Source: JBGTFE01 sp049799955 (GTDB taxonomy: Bacteria > Acidobacteriota > Blastocatellia > Pyrinomonadales > Pyrinomonadaceae). Taken from it: a DNA stretch of 64,000 nt. Below are positions 9,046 to 18,460 of this stretch, piece by piece (positions within the stretch are counted from its first letter, which is position 1; each line of letters starts with the position of its first letter). The notes beneath the pieces are model-generated. The model searched no databases, was not told the DNA's origin, and saw only the letters and a program-made list of their open reading frames with translations. The stretch is taken from positions 1-64,000 of the forward strand of contig JBARIW010000054.1 of the NCBI GenBank assembly GCA_049799955.1. Direction: 5' to 3'. Position numbers and translations under genes: made by a program.

Positions 9046-12000
9046 TCATATGGGAGAAATCTCTGAAATGCCCCAAAGACCTAAACTTTTATCGGCAAAT
9101 TTTCCGTTATCTTCACTGCAATGCTCGTTTAGCAATTCGAGAGGCGCGGGAAAATTAAACGGCGGAAGCTGAAAGTTTAAAGGTCGCCAGTCGCCGGTTT
9201 GAATATCCAGATTAGCCTGCGTTTTCGGGAAAGTCGTCATCAGCAGATATTTTGCTCCGCTGTTACAAAAATTAAGGATGGCGGAAGAAATTTCCGCAAA
9301 GGAAAGATGAACCAGACAATCGCGGCATAAAATCAAATCGCATTGCGGAAGAAAATCCGCCGTAATATCGGAAACGAAAAATTTTCGATTTTGGCTTTCA
9401 TATCGCGCGCGATTTTGCTCGATTATTGACGACACAATATCAGCGCCGATATATTTTTCAAGTTTCAGGTCAACGTGCCGGAGCCAGTTGTAGTCGCCGC
9501 ACGGAGCATCGAGCATCGAATTTATTTCGAAAGAAGCGAATAGTAAAGGCAGGCTGCGGCGAATTTCAGCCGTTTGCAGAAGGGAAGAACCCGGTCCCGA
9601 AATCGACTCCGCATTGTATTGCATATTAGCCTGCGCAGCTCCGTCGAAAATATCCGCCATTTGGCTTTTCGGACGCAGATTTTTCGGGTCGTTTTGAGAA
9701 AGCAGGAACGAAACGAAATCTTCGCCTGTCCGGTATGCCGCGATTTGTTCGGGGCGCGACTGAAAATAGCGGATTAAATTTTGCCCGTTATTTTTTCCGT
9801 TCCGGCTTAAATTCAATAAAACATATTCCGAGGCATCAAGCGTTTTTTCCAAAATATTCTCGTCCCGCGCGGCAAAATCACGGTTCAGATAATCGCCCAG
9901 AATTAGCAAATCCTGTTTTTCTTCAATATTTTGCAAGCATTGGTCAATTTTGCCGGTGTGGATACGATTATAAAAATTCTGAGATAAGTTTTTTGATTTT
10001 GACTTTGTTTCGACAATCGCTTCGACCGACAATTTCCAATCTTTTTTATCGGTTGAAGCTTCAAACAAATCGCGCAGCAGCAAAGCCCAGCGTCCTAATC
10101 CGGCATCGAGGTCTAAAACCTTTTTCGGCGATAATTTTGAAAATATCTCAAGATAAAACGGAATTGCGCGCCAGTTTTTGCCCGCGCCGACGTTTTGAGC
10201 AGGTTTCGCGACGCCGTTTGCCGCATTGCCGTTCGCGGAATTTGAATTGCCGTTTTTAGCGTTTTTATCGAGAGATTGACGCACGAGATAGCTAAAAAAG
10301 CTTTTTTCGGCGAGCAGATTTTTATTCGGATTGGCGGCAAGATATTTGTTGACCGTCAAATTTGAAAGCATATAGCAAAATGCTTCCGAATCGAACGCGC
10401 GCCGATGACGGGTTTCGTCGCCGAGCGCAAAATACGGCTCGACCTGACTCCAGCAGATAGGCTGAATCAGCTCGCATTCGATGTCCAGAAAAGGAGCATC
10501 GGTTTTGGACAAAACGTCCGTGAGCGGAACGCAGCCGATTTCGCACCAGCCGAATTGCCGCTTTGCGCGCAGAGTTTTGGCAATGCGCCGGTAAAAATCT
10601 TCGGCAATGCGGCTTTCGCGCTTTGCAATCATAAATTCGTTGCCGTAATAACCGCCGCGCTCGCGGTGCGCGGCAAAATCTCTGTCGCCGAGACTTTCCA
10701 TCAACGGCGCGAGCGGTTTTGTCAAAACGCAGTCGCAGTCAATCCACACGCCGCCGTAGCGTTTGAGCAAAAAAGCCCGGATAAAATCGGCGCGATGCGC
10801 GACGTGCAGGTTTTTCAGATTGATGTCGCGGTCTGTGTCCCACAGCTCGTCGAAAGTTTCCGGCGTAAGCAGTCGCGCGTTCGGCGCGTGCGCGAAAATG
10901 GTTTTTTGACAAGCGGCAATCCATTCGGGACATTTTCCTTCCCAATACATCCAAACGGGCAAATCCGCCGAAGAGGTTTCCGCCGCCGCCGCAGTTTGTT
11001 TTTTCGGCTCGATTTGTTTACTCCGATGATTTACGAGGAGCGAAAGCGGCTGCGCCAAAGCGAGCGCCCGATTTCCCGAATCTTCGTTTTCACTCTTGCT
11101 GAATTTCCAGAGCCCGGATTTTATTTTTTCAAATTTTTGAGCCGCTTCTTCATTTTCCGTCAAAACAGCGAATACGCCGCGCAGCTTCGATTCTTCATCC
11201 GGCGCCGGCGAAAAATCCTCTCCGGCAACGATGATTGTTTTTTCAATAAACGAGGCGAAAAAATCGGCGGAAATAAATTTCAGCGCCGTTTGCCCGTCAA
11301 AGAAAACAATAGCATCGGGCAATTTTTCCGAATTCGCTTTTGTTAAAGTTTTCCGCGCTTTTTCGCCCGAAATTATTTCAGCTTCAATACCGAATAAATC
11401 GAATAATTCCCGCGCTAAATTTGAAATCGAGTCTTTTTTCTCATCCGCCGCAACAAAATAGATTTTTCGTGAATCGTCCCAGAGACGAATCGGCGGCGGC
11501 GGGAAATTTTCCAAAAATGCCTGTGGATTGGAAGTTCGCTTGATTTTTCCGAGCAGCGCCAGATTTTCCTGATAATGCGGGTTGGCTTTCATATGCGCGT
11601 CGCCGCCGTTTCCGCCCGAAAGCATATGGAACAGATGGTAAAGTTTTTGATTGCGATTGTTCGTTCGCCCGGCTTTGCCGAGCAGTGAAACCTTGTGCGT
11701 CCAGCCGTTATCTTCGCCGCCCCAGCCGCGAAAACCGGCGGGCGTTCCGCCGAAACGGCGCAGAAAATCCGTCCGAACGAGTCCCGCGCCGCCGTCCGCG
11801 TGCGTACTGTAATAAATCATCGTCGGCTTGCATTCATCGGGATGCAAACCGCCTTTCATCGCTTTTTCGCTGTCCGCCGACGAAAGATAACGCACTTCGT
11901 GATACGGCTTGAGAAAATCGAGATTTCGCTGGCGCATCTCGGCGACGGCGCGGCTGACAAAATCGTGCGGCATCAGCAAATCGTTATCGAGCCACAAAAT

Positions 12001-13935
12001 AAATTCGCATTCGGCAAACGCGCTTCCGACATCGAGCGCGTGCGCTCTTTCAAACAAACCCGAAAAATGCTTAAAAACGTATTTATCCGCCCATTTTCGG
12101 GAAATCTCCTCCGCCGTCGGGGCTTCGTCCATTTCAACTACAATAATTTCTTTTACATCCGCGCACTGCCGCAAATTTGCAAGGCAAGCCCGCAAAAGCG
12201 GTAATCTCTTTTTTCCGCCGTGCGGAATGACGACACTGACACCTTGCCTGGTTTCTTTCATTTTCAAACCTCTCACGGCTTCGCCGGAAACCGGTTTTTC
12301 AGGATTAATAAAAGGGACGTTTCGATTAATTTTATTCAAAGATTTTTCAATCGCGGGCATCCAGAATTGCTGCCAATGCCGCTCGAAATTCCAGTTTTCT
12401 TCAAGCCAGGCTCGATTTTCTAAGCCTTTTTGAACTAACTCGTCTTTTCCGCTTTCGGTTAACTGCGTTAAAACCGCTTCAAGATTTTCGAGCGTCGCCG
12501 AAACAAAAGGAATTTCCGCCGCGTCTCTAGCGCAAGCGAGCAAAATCTCAGCCACCTTCGGCAATAAACCGATGGCGTTGACGACGACGCAGCCGACAGC
12601 CAAACCTTCGAGACTGTTGCGGTGATAGCTTCCCGTTACGCATTCGTCAATGACTATGTGCGAGCGTCTTTTCATCGCGATGGACTCGGCGTGGGAAATT
12701 TGCCGGTCGCGGATTACTTCAAGTTTTATCTCGAATTGCTTCGACAATTTCTCCAAAACCCGCATTGTCGTTTCATAGCCTTTCGAGTGCCAGTAAAGTT
12801 TATGTTCACGCGGATATTGCTCGTGTTTTCCCGAAGGCGTGTAGCAAATCGTGATTTGGTCGCGTCTTTTTTCAACTTGATATTCGGCTTCCCAAAACGG
12901 AATCGGGTTCGGCACAATCATCCAATCTTTAAACTCCGGCAAAGCCGCCTGATATTGACCGACAACAACGCCGGGAAAACCTTTTCTGACAAACTGCTCG
13001 TCAACGTTCCAAAGATAATTGTGCGCCATTGTCAGAATCGCTTTATCTTTGAACAATTTTTGATGTTCGGAAGCAACTTTGCCGTTATGAACAATTATCA
13101 AATCGGCTTCGGTAAGCAGTGATTTCGCTTTTTCAGGCGTTTCGCGCCACTCGACATCGCCCGCGAACTTAACGCCGTTGCCGTAACTGTTTGTTGCCCA
13201 GACGCAGCGCGCGGAATATTCGGTGCGAGCCGATATACAGCGAGCGAGAATCGCCGGAACACCTGCAACGGGCGTCGTCGCATAGGAAACGATTTTGAGC
13301 GGAGCGGTTTTTTTGATTGTTTCCGGCAGAAATTGCGATGATTTATCAAACTCATTTAAAGAAGCTTTCGGAAACGCCGTTAAGCGGCTGCGGCTGCTCA
13401 GATTAAAAATCTCGACGCCGAGAGCTTTTGCGGCTTTCGCCAAACACCTGTATTGTTCATTTATCTTTTCAAATTGCGGCGCGAGCGGATGTTTTCCGGT
13501 TTTGGAAAAAAAGTGATTGTCGGTAAAATCGACGCCAATCAGCCCGACGCGTTTCGCGCCCATCTGAATCGCCAGACAAAGCGCTATGTACGGCGAATTG
13601 TTCGTGTAATTCAGGACATTCGGATTGGAAAAATCAATTCCGCCGGTCTGACCGAGCTTGAATTTAACGACGTTCGGATGCTTGACGGGCAAATCAAGCT
13701 GCGTAAAGAGATATTTCGCCCGCGAAGTTTCGACATAACGAAAACGGTCGCCCGAAAATTGGTGGCGCGGATTGACGACGACTAAATAATCCGGCTGAAA
13801 CTTTCGCCCGACATCGTTGACGCCGATTGTAACAAAACGCTCCGGCTCGGCGAAATCGTTCAGCGACTCGCCGCAGCCGCAGACGACGATTGAAGAATTT
13901 TGATGAAGATTTTGAAAGGACGCAAGAGATTTCAT
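9046..13935 (-). CDS. Multi-domain glycosyltransferase/methyltransferase ending the eCIS operon
   Basis: A 1629-residue cytosolic-looking protein with no signal peptide or membrane segment. Domains in order: residues 1-200 resemble DUF115/MAF-type proteins (VVCGCGESL, then GVDF); 210-540 resemble a GT4-type glycosyltransferase (VSYATTPVAGVPAILAR); 565-770 are a GT2-type domain (VSVVIPHGGKKRLPLLRACL, then LWLDNDLLMP); 820-980 are unassigned; 990-1220 are a Gly_transf_sug/GT32-like domain with the DXD motif GGVWIDCDC near 1060; 1260-1400 are a degraded SAM-methyltransferase-like fold (VLDLDAGLGRW); 1465-1629 are a class I methyltransferase (MLDAPCGDYNWL). It starts 32 nt after the preceding stop, so it is the last gene of the injection-system operon. 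It could glycosylate particle proteins or surface glycans, or even be a payload; this is inference. Domain types are clearer than substrate. Confidence 0.8.
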   Translation of the reverse strand: MKSLASFQNLHQNSSIVVCGCGESLNDFAEPERFVTIGVNDVGRKFQPDYLVVVNPRHQFSGDRFRYVETSRAKYLFTQLDLPVKHPNVVKFKLGQTGGIDFSNPNVLNYTNNSPYIALCLAIQMGAKRVGLIGVDFTDNHFFSKTGKHPLAPQFEKINEQYRCLAKAAKALGVEIFNLSSRSRLTAFPKASLNEFDKSSQFLPETIKKTAPLKIVSYATTPVAGVPAILARCISARTEYSARCVWATNSYGNGVKFAGDVEWRETPEKAKSLLTEADLIIVHNGKVASEHQKLFKDKAILTMAHNYLWNVDEQFVRKGFPGVVVGQYQAALPEFKDWMIVPNPIPFWEAEYQVEKRRDQITICYTPSGKHEQYPREHKLYWHSKGYETTMRVLEKLSKQFEIKLEVIRDRQISHAESIAMKRRSHIVIDECVTGSYHRNSLEGLAVGCVVVNAIGLLPKVAEILLACARDAAEIPFVSATLENLEAVLTQLTESGKDELVQKGLENRAWLEENWNFERHWQQFWMPAIEKSLNKINRNVPFINPEKPVSGEAVRGLKMKETRQGVSVVIPHGGKKRLPLLRACLANLRQCADVKEIIVVEMDEAPTAEEISRKWADKYVFKHFSGLFERAHALDVGSAFAECEFILWLDNDLLMPHDFVSRAVAEMRQRNLDFLKPYHEVRYLSSADSEKAMKGGLHPDECKPTMIYYSTHADGGAGLVRTDFLRRFGGTPAGFRGWGGEDNGWTHKVSLLGKAGRTNNRNQKLYHLFHMLSGGNGGDAHMKANPHYQENLALLGKIKRTSNPQAFLENFPPPPIRLWDDSRKIYFVAADEKKDSISNLARELFDLFGIEAEIISGEKARKTLTKANSEKLPDAIVFFDGQTALKFISADFFASFIEKTIIVAGEDFSPAPDEESKLRGVFAVLTENEEAAQKFEKIKSGLWKFSKSENEDSGNRALALAQPLSLLVNHRSKQIEPKKQTAAAAETSSADLPVWMYWEGKCPEWIAACQKTIFAHAPNARLLTPETFDELWDTDRDINLKNLHVAHRADFIRAFLLKRYGGVWIDCDCVLTKPLAPLMESLGDRDFAAHRERGGYYGNEFMIAKRESRIAEDFYRRIAKTLRAKRQFGWCEIGCVPLTDVLSKTDAPFLDIECELIQPICWSQVEPYFALGDETRHRRAFDSEAFCYMLSNLTVNKYLAANPNKNLLAEKSFFSYLVRQSLDKNAKNGNSNSANGNAANGVAKPAQNVGAGKNWRAIPFYLEIFSKLSPKKVLDLDAGLGRWALLLRDLFEASTDKKDWKLSVEAIVETKSKSKNLSQNFYNRIHTGKIDQCLQNIEEKQDLLILGDYLNRDFAARDENILEKTLDASEYVLLNLSRNGKNNGQNLIRYFQSRPEQIAAYRTGEDFVSFLLSQNDPKNLRPKSQMADIFDGAAQANMQYNAESISGPGSSLLQTAEIRRSLPLLFASFEINSMLDAPCGDYNWLRHVDLKLEKYIGADIVSSIIEQNRARYESQNRKFFVSDITADFLPQCDLILCRDCLVHLSFAEISSAILNFCNSGAKYLLMTTFPKTQANLDIQTGDWRPLNFQLPPFNFPAPLELLNEHCSEDNGKFADKSLGLWGISEISPI

Positions 13936-13967
13936 ACCTGCTGGTTAATTCGCCAATTATGGAAATT

Positions 13968-15020
13968 CTATTTTACGTTCAAAGTGATTTTCGCTTTTAT
14001 TTCTTTGGTTAAACAGGACGCCCATTCAAAACCGACTTTCATCCTTCGTTCGAGATTTGAAATTTCATCACTGCTCATATCTACGCCTGAATCCAGTTTT
14101 AGATAACACTCGATTAGTCCGTCCTCATTATTTAATGTCGCTTTTACCGCCTGATTTTTTTCCGCCCGTTTATATTCTTTGACTAAAGTAGGCGCGAGCC
14201 GGGTGGTAAACGGTTCTATTTCATAACTTCCCGTTGATAAATTTCCGTTTCCCCGGGCGGAAGCCGCAATTTGCAATACAGGTTCGTCATCTATGGTTTT
14301 ATATTTAAGTTGTTGATTATCAATCTCAATTTTCGGAGACGAATCGGAAAAAACGTCTTGTTCCAATTCAATAACCCGTCCCTTTAAGGCGTCTGCAAGG
14401 TTTTTATCTTTTTTATGACAATACGCGGCTAAAGATAATACCAAAGGAGCTATCGAATCCAGCGACCGCAATTCGAACGTGGAGACGCAAACGCGGGAGA
14501 CGGCGGTAACTTTGGATTCGAACTTGTCCGCTTGCGCCAAATCACTCGATAAATACAAAAGTTCAAATGAAGATGTTTCCCAGTTTTCAAACACCGGCAT
14601 TTCAAGACGCTTTTTTCGCCAATGCTTTGTCGCTTCGTCATTTTCCAAAAGCATCGATAAACTCACCGCTTTTTGAAGAATCAGCGCAGCAACTGAGTCA
14701 AACATATACTCGCCGGCAACAACCGGCAATAATTCGAAGGCTTTTTGAGCATTAACCTTGCCGCTTTCCTTAAATAGCTCTTCAACAGCGGCGAGTCTGG
14801 TTAGTCTGAAAAATTCTGTTTCAGGTCTGCCCGTTATAGGAGCGCGCGTTTGATACTTTTCGAGCCATTCTTTGCAGGACGTAATATCCTCGCCCAATAA
14901 AAGTTTCATTACCGTCAGGTCTAAAAACTCACCCACATTATCCGGCGGCTGAGTACTGCCGTTTGGAAAATTCATTAAATACCGTTTTCGAAGTTTTGTT
15001 AAATATGTCTCAGGTTTCAT
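13968..15020 (-). CDS. Unknown protein coupled to the 1145-residue eCIS protein
   Basis: A 350-residue protein whose ATG overlaps the TGA of the upstream gene (ATGA), so translation is probably coupled and the two products may bind each other. The N-terminal two thirds are predicted helical by eye (leucine-rich amphipathic stretches such as VAALILQKAVSLSMLLEND). The last third appears beta-rich. No catalytic motif or transmembrane segment is seen. The coupling makes a chaperone or immunity-type partner of the 1145-residue protein plausible, but this is inference. I do not recognise the family. Confidence 0.75.
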   Translation of the reverse strand: MKPETYLTKLRKRYLMNFPNGSTQPPDNVGEFLDLTVMKLLLGEDITSCKEWLEKYQTRAPITGRPETEFFRLTRLAAVEELFKESGKVNAQKAFELLPVVAGEYMFDSVAALILQKAVSLSMLLENDEATKHWRKKRLEMPVFENWETSSFELLYLSSDLAQADKFESKVTAVSRVCVSTFELRSLDSIAPLVLSLAAYCHKKDKNLADALKGRVIELEQDVFSDSSPKIEIDNQQLKYKTIDDEPVLQIAASARGNGNLSTGSYEIEPFTTRLAPTLVKEYKRAEKNQAVKATLNNEDGLIECYLKLDSGVDMSSDEISNLERRMKVGFEWASCLTKEIKAKITLNVK

Positions 15021-18000
15021 AACGTTTCATCGACATTTTCTCCTTTCTCATCCACCCTGCGAAGAACTATAACCAGTTTGGTTTTAACATCTTCAACCCC
15101 GGTCATCAAACGGTCGAAAGAAGCGTTTAATAATTGAACGGCAATCGCGCGTTCGCCTTCGCTTATCGTCGCGCCTCTTTCTATGTCAAGAACAGCTTTC
15201 AAGGTTCCGCCCTTGCCTGAACTTATATCGCCTATTAATTGCTTTACGTCGGCTTTAACCGTCGGGTCAAGATTGGATTTATCAATCGCCCCATACATTT
15301 TTGCAATTTTTTCGGAAAGATGACTAACTAAAGCCGATAATTTGTTATCCAGCTTAACGTCTCTGCGTTTTGTTTCTTTTCCTGCCTTATCCGTTTCTAT
15401 TCTGGTTTGCTTTAATATTGCGCCTCCCGCAATTCCAGCCGCGACTTTCGGATCCTTTTTAAGAGACTCCGCCACGTGCACCGTAAAACCCTCCTGCTTT
15501 TTAGCTGCCCCTATATCTATCGAGGGAACTACAACATTCGAGCCTTTTTTGGAAGATTTAGGGTCGAAAATTTTAATTGACCTCTCTCCTTTTTTAATTT
15601 CTACAAGCTCCAGTGTCGTTTCAGATATGGCGGCGGGAGTTGGTATTTGCGTTGTTCCAACCAAATGCGCGGCGTCTATGCCCTGGATTTCTTCTTTGGT
15701 CGGAAAAGTAATCGTATTGGGTCGCGCGGCGGATTCCTGAGTTCTTTTTACCTCGTGTTTATCGGAAGCAGACAAAGGTTTGCCGGTCGGCGGAAGAGTT
15801 CCGACTATGCTTTTACCCTGCTGCGCGGTGGTCTTTACTTCGCCTGCCGTAGTTTGAGCTTCAGCGACATTTTGTTTAGCATCTCCTTTCGGCGCGTCGA
15901 CATCGACGGTCGCATCGGGATTGATGCTTGCCGTAATCGAAAGCTTCGCGCCCTTTCCTTTAATTTTCAAGCTCGTCAAATCGTATTTCTTCTTGATTTG
16001 AGAAAGCTTCATCTTGGTTTTTATCCAGCTTTGCTTAGTTGACGACGCAGACTTGGCTTCGCTCGCAGCCTTTTTAACGTCCGCCTTTTTCTCGTCTTCC
16101 GTTCGCGCTTTTTTCTCTTTTCCTGTCAGCTTGCCAAAGAGCTTTTTGACTACCGACACGACTTTTGCAATCGCCTTGTCAATCGCCTGGTCAACTTTCG
16201 TTTGAACCTTTGTGATAAATTCCTTGACTTTTTTGCTGATGCCGCCGAGACCAATCAAACGCGCCAGAAATCCGATGACAAGCGGAATAGTATTTGCCAA
16301 TGCCTGTTCAATCCAATTTGCCGCCGCGCCGATTGCGCCCTGCGCGATTGACGAAACCGAATTAATCACGGCTTCGACAAACGCCATAATCTTCGAGGCG
16401 TTTTCGATGATGAAAACCACCGTGTTGTAAATCGCTATGACAGCCTGCACGAACGCGCCCGCCGGATTGAAGAACGACAGCAATTTAATCGACGCCTGTT
16501 TGATAACCGTGTCAATCAGCCAGCTTTGAATCGCGTCGATGACCATTGCATACAGGTCGCCGATGTCCGCTTTAACGTGTTCCCAAAGCTTCGCCGGACC
16601 GCCCGTGATTAAGTCTGAGACGTATTCGATTAATTTTTCGATGACGGCAACGGCAGTCGGACCTAAAAGCTTAACGGCTTTCGCGCGCATTTTGGCGTAA
16701 GTTATGCCGAGAACGCCCATCACGAGCTTGAAAATCGAAACGAGCGATAAATCGGATGGAATCTCGATTCCGGCATCACCCAGCGCGCCGAACAGCCATT
16801 TCATAAATCCGGCTTTTAGGTGCGTCCAGATATTTCCGACAAACTGGTTGACGCCTGCTTTGACGGCGGCGATTAAATTTCCTAAAAAGCCAATCGGGTC
16901 GTCGAGAATCAACTCAATCGCATCGGCGGCTTTTCTGAGCAAAGCCATAAGTTTGTCCTTGAATTCGAGGATAATCTTAATGACTTCGCCGATTGCGTCG
17001 GCAAGTTTCTTAAACGCGCCCTTGTTTTCTTCTTCAATCTTCTTGGCGAGCTCGTTTGCCGAATCGTGCGCTTCCTTGTATTTCTGCGCCAGCTTCTGCG
17101 CCAAATCGTTTTTCTTCGATTCGACGCCGTCGCGCATTTCGTTAAAGCGCGAATCCATCGCTTTTTCGGCTTCCTGCCCGACGGCTTTCAAATCCTTCGG
17201 CAAACTTGCCACAAACGCCTTTATTTTCGCCTGTCCGCCGTCAATATCGGTTTTCGCCTTGTTCAAACGTTTGTCGACCAATCCGGCGACGCGCACCGCC
17301 AGCGCATCCATCGAAGCGGTAAAACTCTTCAAATTTTCCTGAATGATTTGTTTGACGCGAGGCGGCGTGTCTTTAAACTTATCGGCAATCCAATCCAGTT
17401 TTCCGCCGACGCCGCTGTAACGCTCATCGTAAAATTTATCAATGTCGCGGTTCGTATTGGATTTAAACGAAGCGATTGCCGATGAACAGCCCGGGTCGAA
17501 AATCGCCATCACGTCGCGTTCGAGTGAATTGAGATTGTTATCGACCTTAATTTTCGTTTCGTTATAAATCGCCTCGATGCGGTCGGTTACGGCTTTGCGG
17601 CGGGCTTCGTCTTTTTGTTTTTGCGCGTCCTGACGCGATTGGACGGCTGATTTCGATTTGTTTTTAACCGAAGTCAGAGCGGTCATTCCGGTTTTGGCGT
17701 TTACGTTTGCCTGAGCGCCGGCTTTGCCTAAAGTTTGCTTTTCGCCGTCGCGATATTTATTCGGCGAAGCGTCGGCAACCTTATCGACATTGCCTTTCTC
17801 GGATTTGACGGTTTCAAAACGCGAATCTTTGTTTTCGAGCCTTTTTCCCTCAAGCCGGTTTTCCTTCATCGCCGTTTGAGCATCGGCTTTCGTTTGTTTT
17901 TCGGTGATTTCCGCGTCGGGTTTCGGCGCGGGCATTCCTGCGGCGCCATTAACCGGCGAAACCGGAACATTCGGGTCGGGCGGAACGGCTTCGACCGGTT

Positions 18001-18454
18001 TAGTCGGAACTCCGCCTTCATTCGGCGGCTTGTCGGAAGTCTTTTGCAAATCGCCCGAAGCCGTTTCCTTCTGGTCTTTGACATTGCCGCCGACCGCGCC
18101 TTTCATCTCGCCTTCCGCGCCGCCGTCCATAAAATTGCCTGCATCCTCGATGTTTGCGGGCATTACTTTTTCGATTTCGGCGCGTAAAACCGTTAGAAAG
18201 CTATCCGGCGGCGGGGCTTCCGCCTTTGTATCTTTCAGAGCGTCAACCTGGTTTGACTTGGCTCCGGCGGCTTTTTCGTTCGGCGGACCTTTCGCGGCTT
18301 TGGCGGCTTCGTTTGCTTTCTGTTTGGCGGGCGGATGTTTTTTTAGCTGCGTCGCTTTTTGCCCGACTTTGTCCTTGACGCTTTTAAAACGCGGGTCAGC
18401 CTGCGGATTGGCGGGCTTGATAACAAAGCGTTTTGTGCGGACGGCGACAGGCAT
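15017..18454 (-). CDS. Large helical eCIS protein: payload or tape-measure candidate
   Basis: The protein is 1145 residues. Residues 1-280 are low-complexity, Lys/Ala/Pro/Gly-rich and look disordered. Residues 280-480 are charged helices of coiled-coil type (YKEAHDSANELAKKIEEENK). Residues about 490-780 are a long run of amphipathic and hydrophobic helices (SLVSIFKLVMGVLGITYAKM, AFVQAVIAIYNTVVFIIENA). This helical core resembles the part of eCIS-linked proteins that often follows DUF4157 in putative cargo, though no DUF4157 HExxH motif is present. Residues 800-1145 are a soluble tail with no toxin motif I recognise. No separate tape-measure gene is evident in the operon, so this is the best candidate for either the lumen payload or the tape measure. 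It lies between the AAA+ gene and its coupled partner. Confidence 0.7.
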   Translation of the reverse strand: MPVAVRTKRFVIKPANPQADPRFKSVKDKVGQKATQLKKHPPAKQKANEAAKAAKGPPNEKAAGAKSNQVDALKDTKAEAPPPDSFLTVLRAEIEKVMPANIEDAGNFMDGGAEGEMKGAVGGNVKDQKETASGDLQKTSDKPPNEGGVPTKPVEAVPPDPNVPVSPVNGAAGMPAPKPDAEITEKQTKADAQTAMKENRLEGKRLENKDSRFETVKSEKGNVDKVADASPNKYRDGEKQTLGKAGAQANVNAKTGMTALTSVKNKSKSAVQSRQDAQKQKDEARRKAVTDRIEAIYNETKIKVDNNLNSLERDVMAIFDPGCSSAIASFKSNTNRDIDKFYDERYSGVGGKLDWIADKFKDTPPRVKQIIQENLKSFTASMDALAVRVAGLVDKRLNKAKTDIDGGQAKIKAFVASLPKDLKAVGQEAEKAMDSRFNEMRDGVESKKNDLAQKLAQKYKEAHDSANELAKKIEEENKGAFKKLADAIGEVIKIILEFKDKLMALLRKAADAIELILDDPIGFLGNLIAAVKAGVNQFVGNIWTHLKAGFMKWLFGALGDAGIEIPSDLSLVSIFKLVMGVLGITYAKMRAKAVKLLGPTAVAVIEKLIEYVSDLITGGPAKLWEHVKADIGDLYAMVIDAIQSWLIDTVIKQASIKLLSFFNPAGAFVQAVIAIYNTVVFIIENASKIMAFVEAVINSVSSIAQGAIGAAANWIEQALANTIPLVIGFLARLIGLGGISKKVKEFITKVQTKVDQAIDKAIAKVVSVVKKLFGKLTGKEKKARTEDEKKADVKKAASEAKSASSTKQSWIKTKMKLSQIKKKYDLTSLKIKGKGAKLSITASINPDATVDVDAPKGDAKQNVAEAQTTAGEVKTTAQQGKSIVGTLPPTGKPLSASDKHEVKRTQESAARPNTITFPTKEEIQGIDAAHLVGTTQIPTPAAISETTLELVEIKKGERSIKIFDPKSSKKGSNVVVPSIDIGAAKKQEGFTVHVAESLKKDPKVAAGIAGGAILKQTRIETDKAGKETKRRDVKLDNKLSALVSHLSEKIAKMYGAIDKSNLDPTVKADVKQLIGDISSGKGGTLKAVLDIERGATISEGERAIAVQLLNASFDRLMTGVEDVKTKLVIVLRRVDEKGENVDETL

Positions 18455-18460
18455 TATTTT

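Noticed and set aside
10405..11346. 313-residue open frame on the plus strand
   Set aside because: It lies wholly antisense to the glycosyltransferase gene, is rich in Arg/Phe, and has no ribosome site or recognisable domain; it is a shadow of the coding frame.
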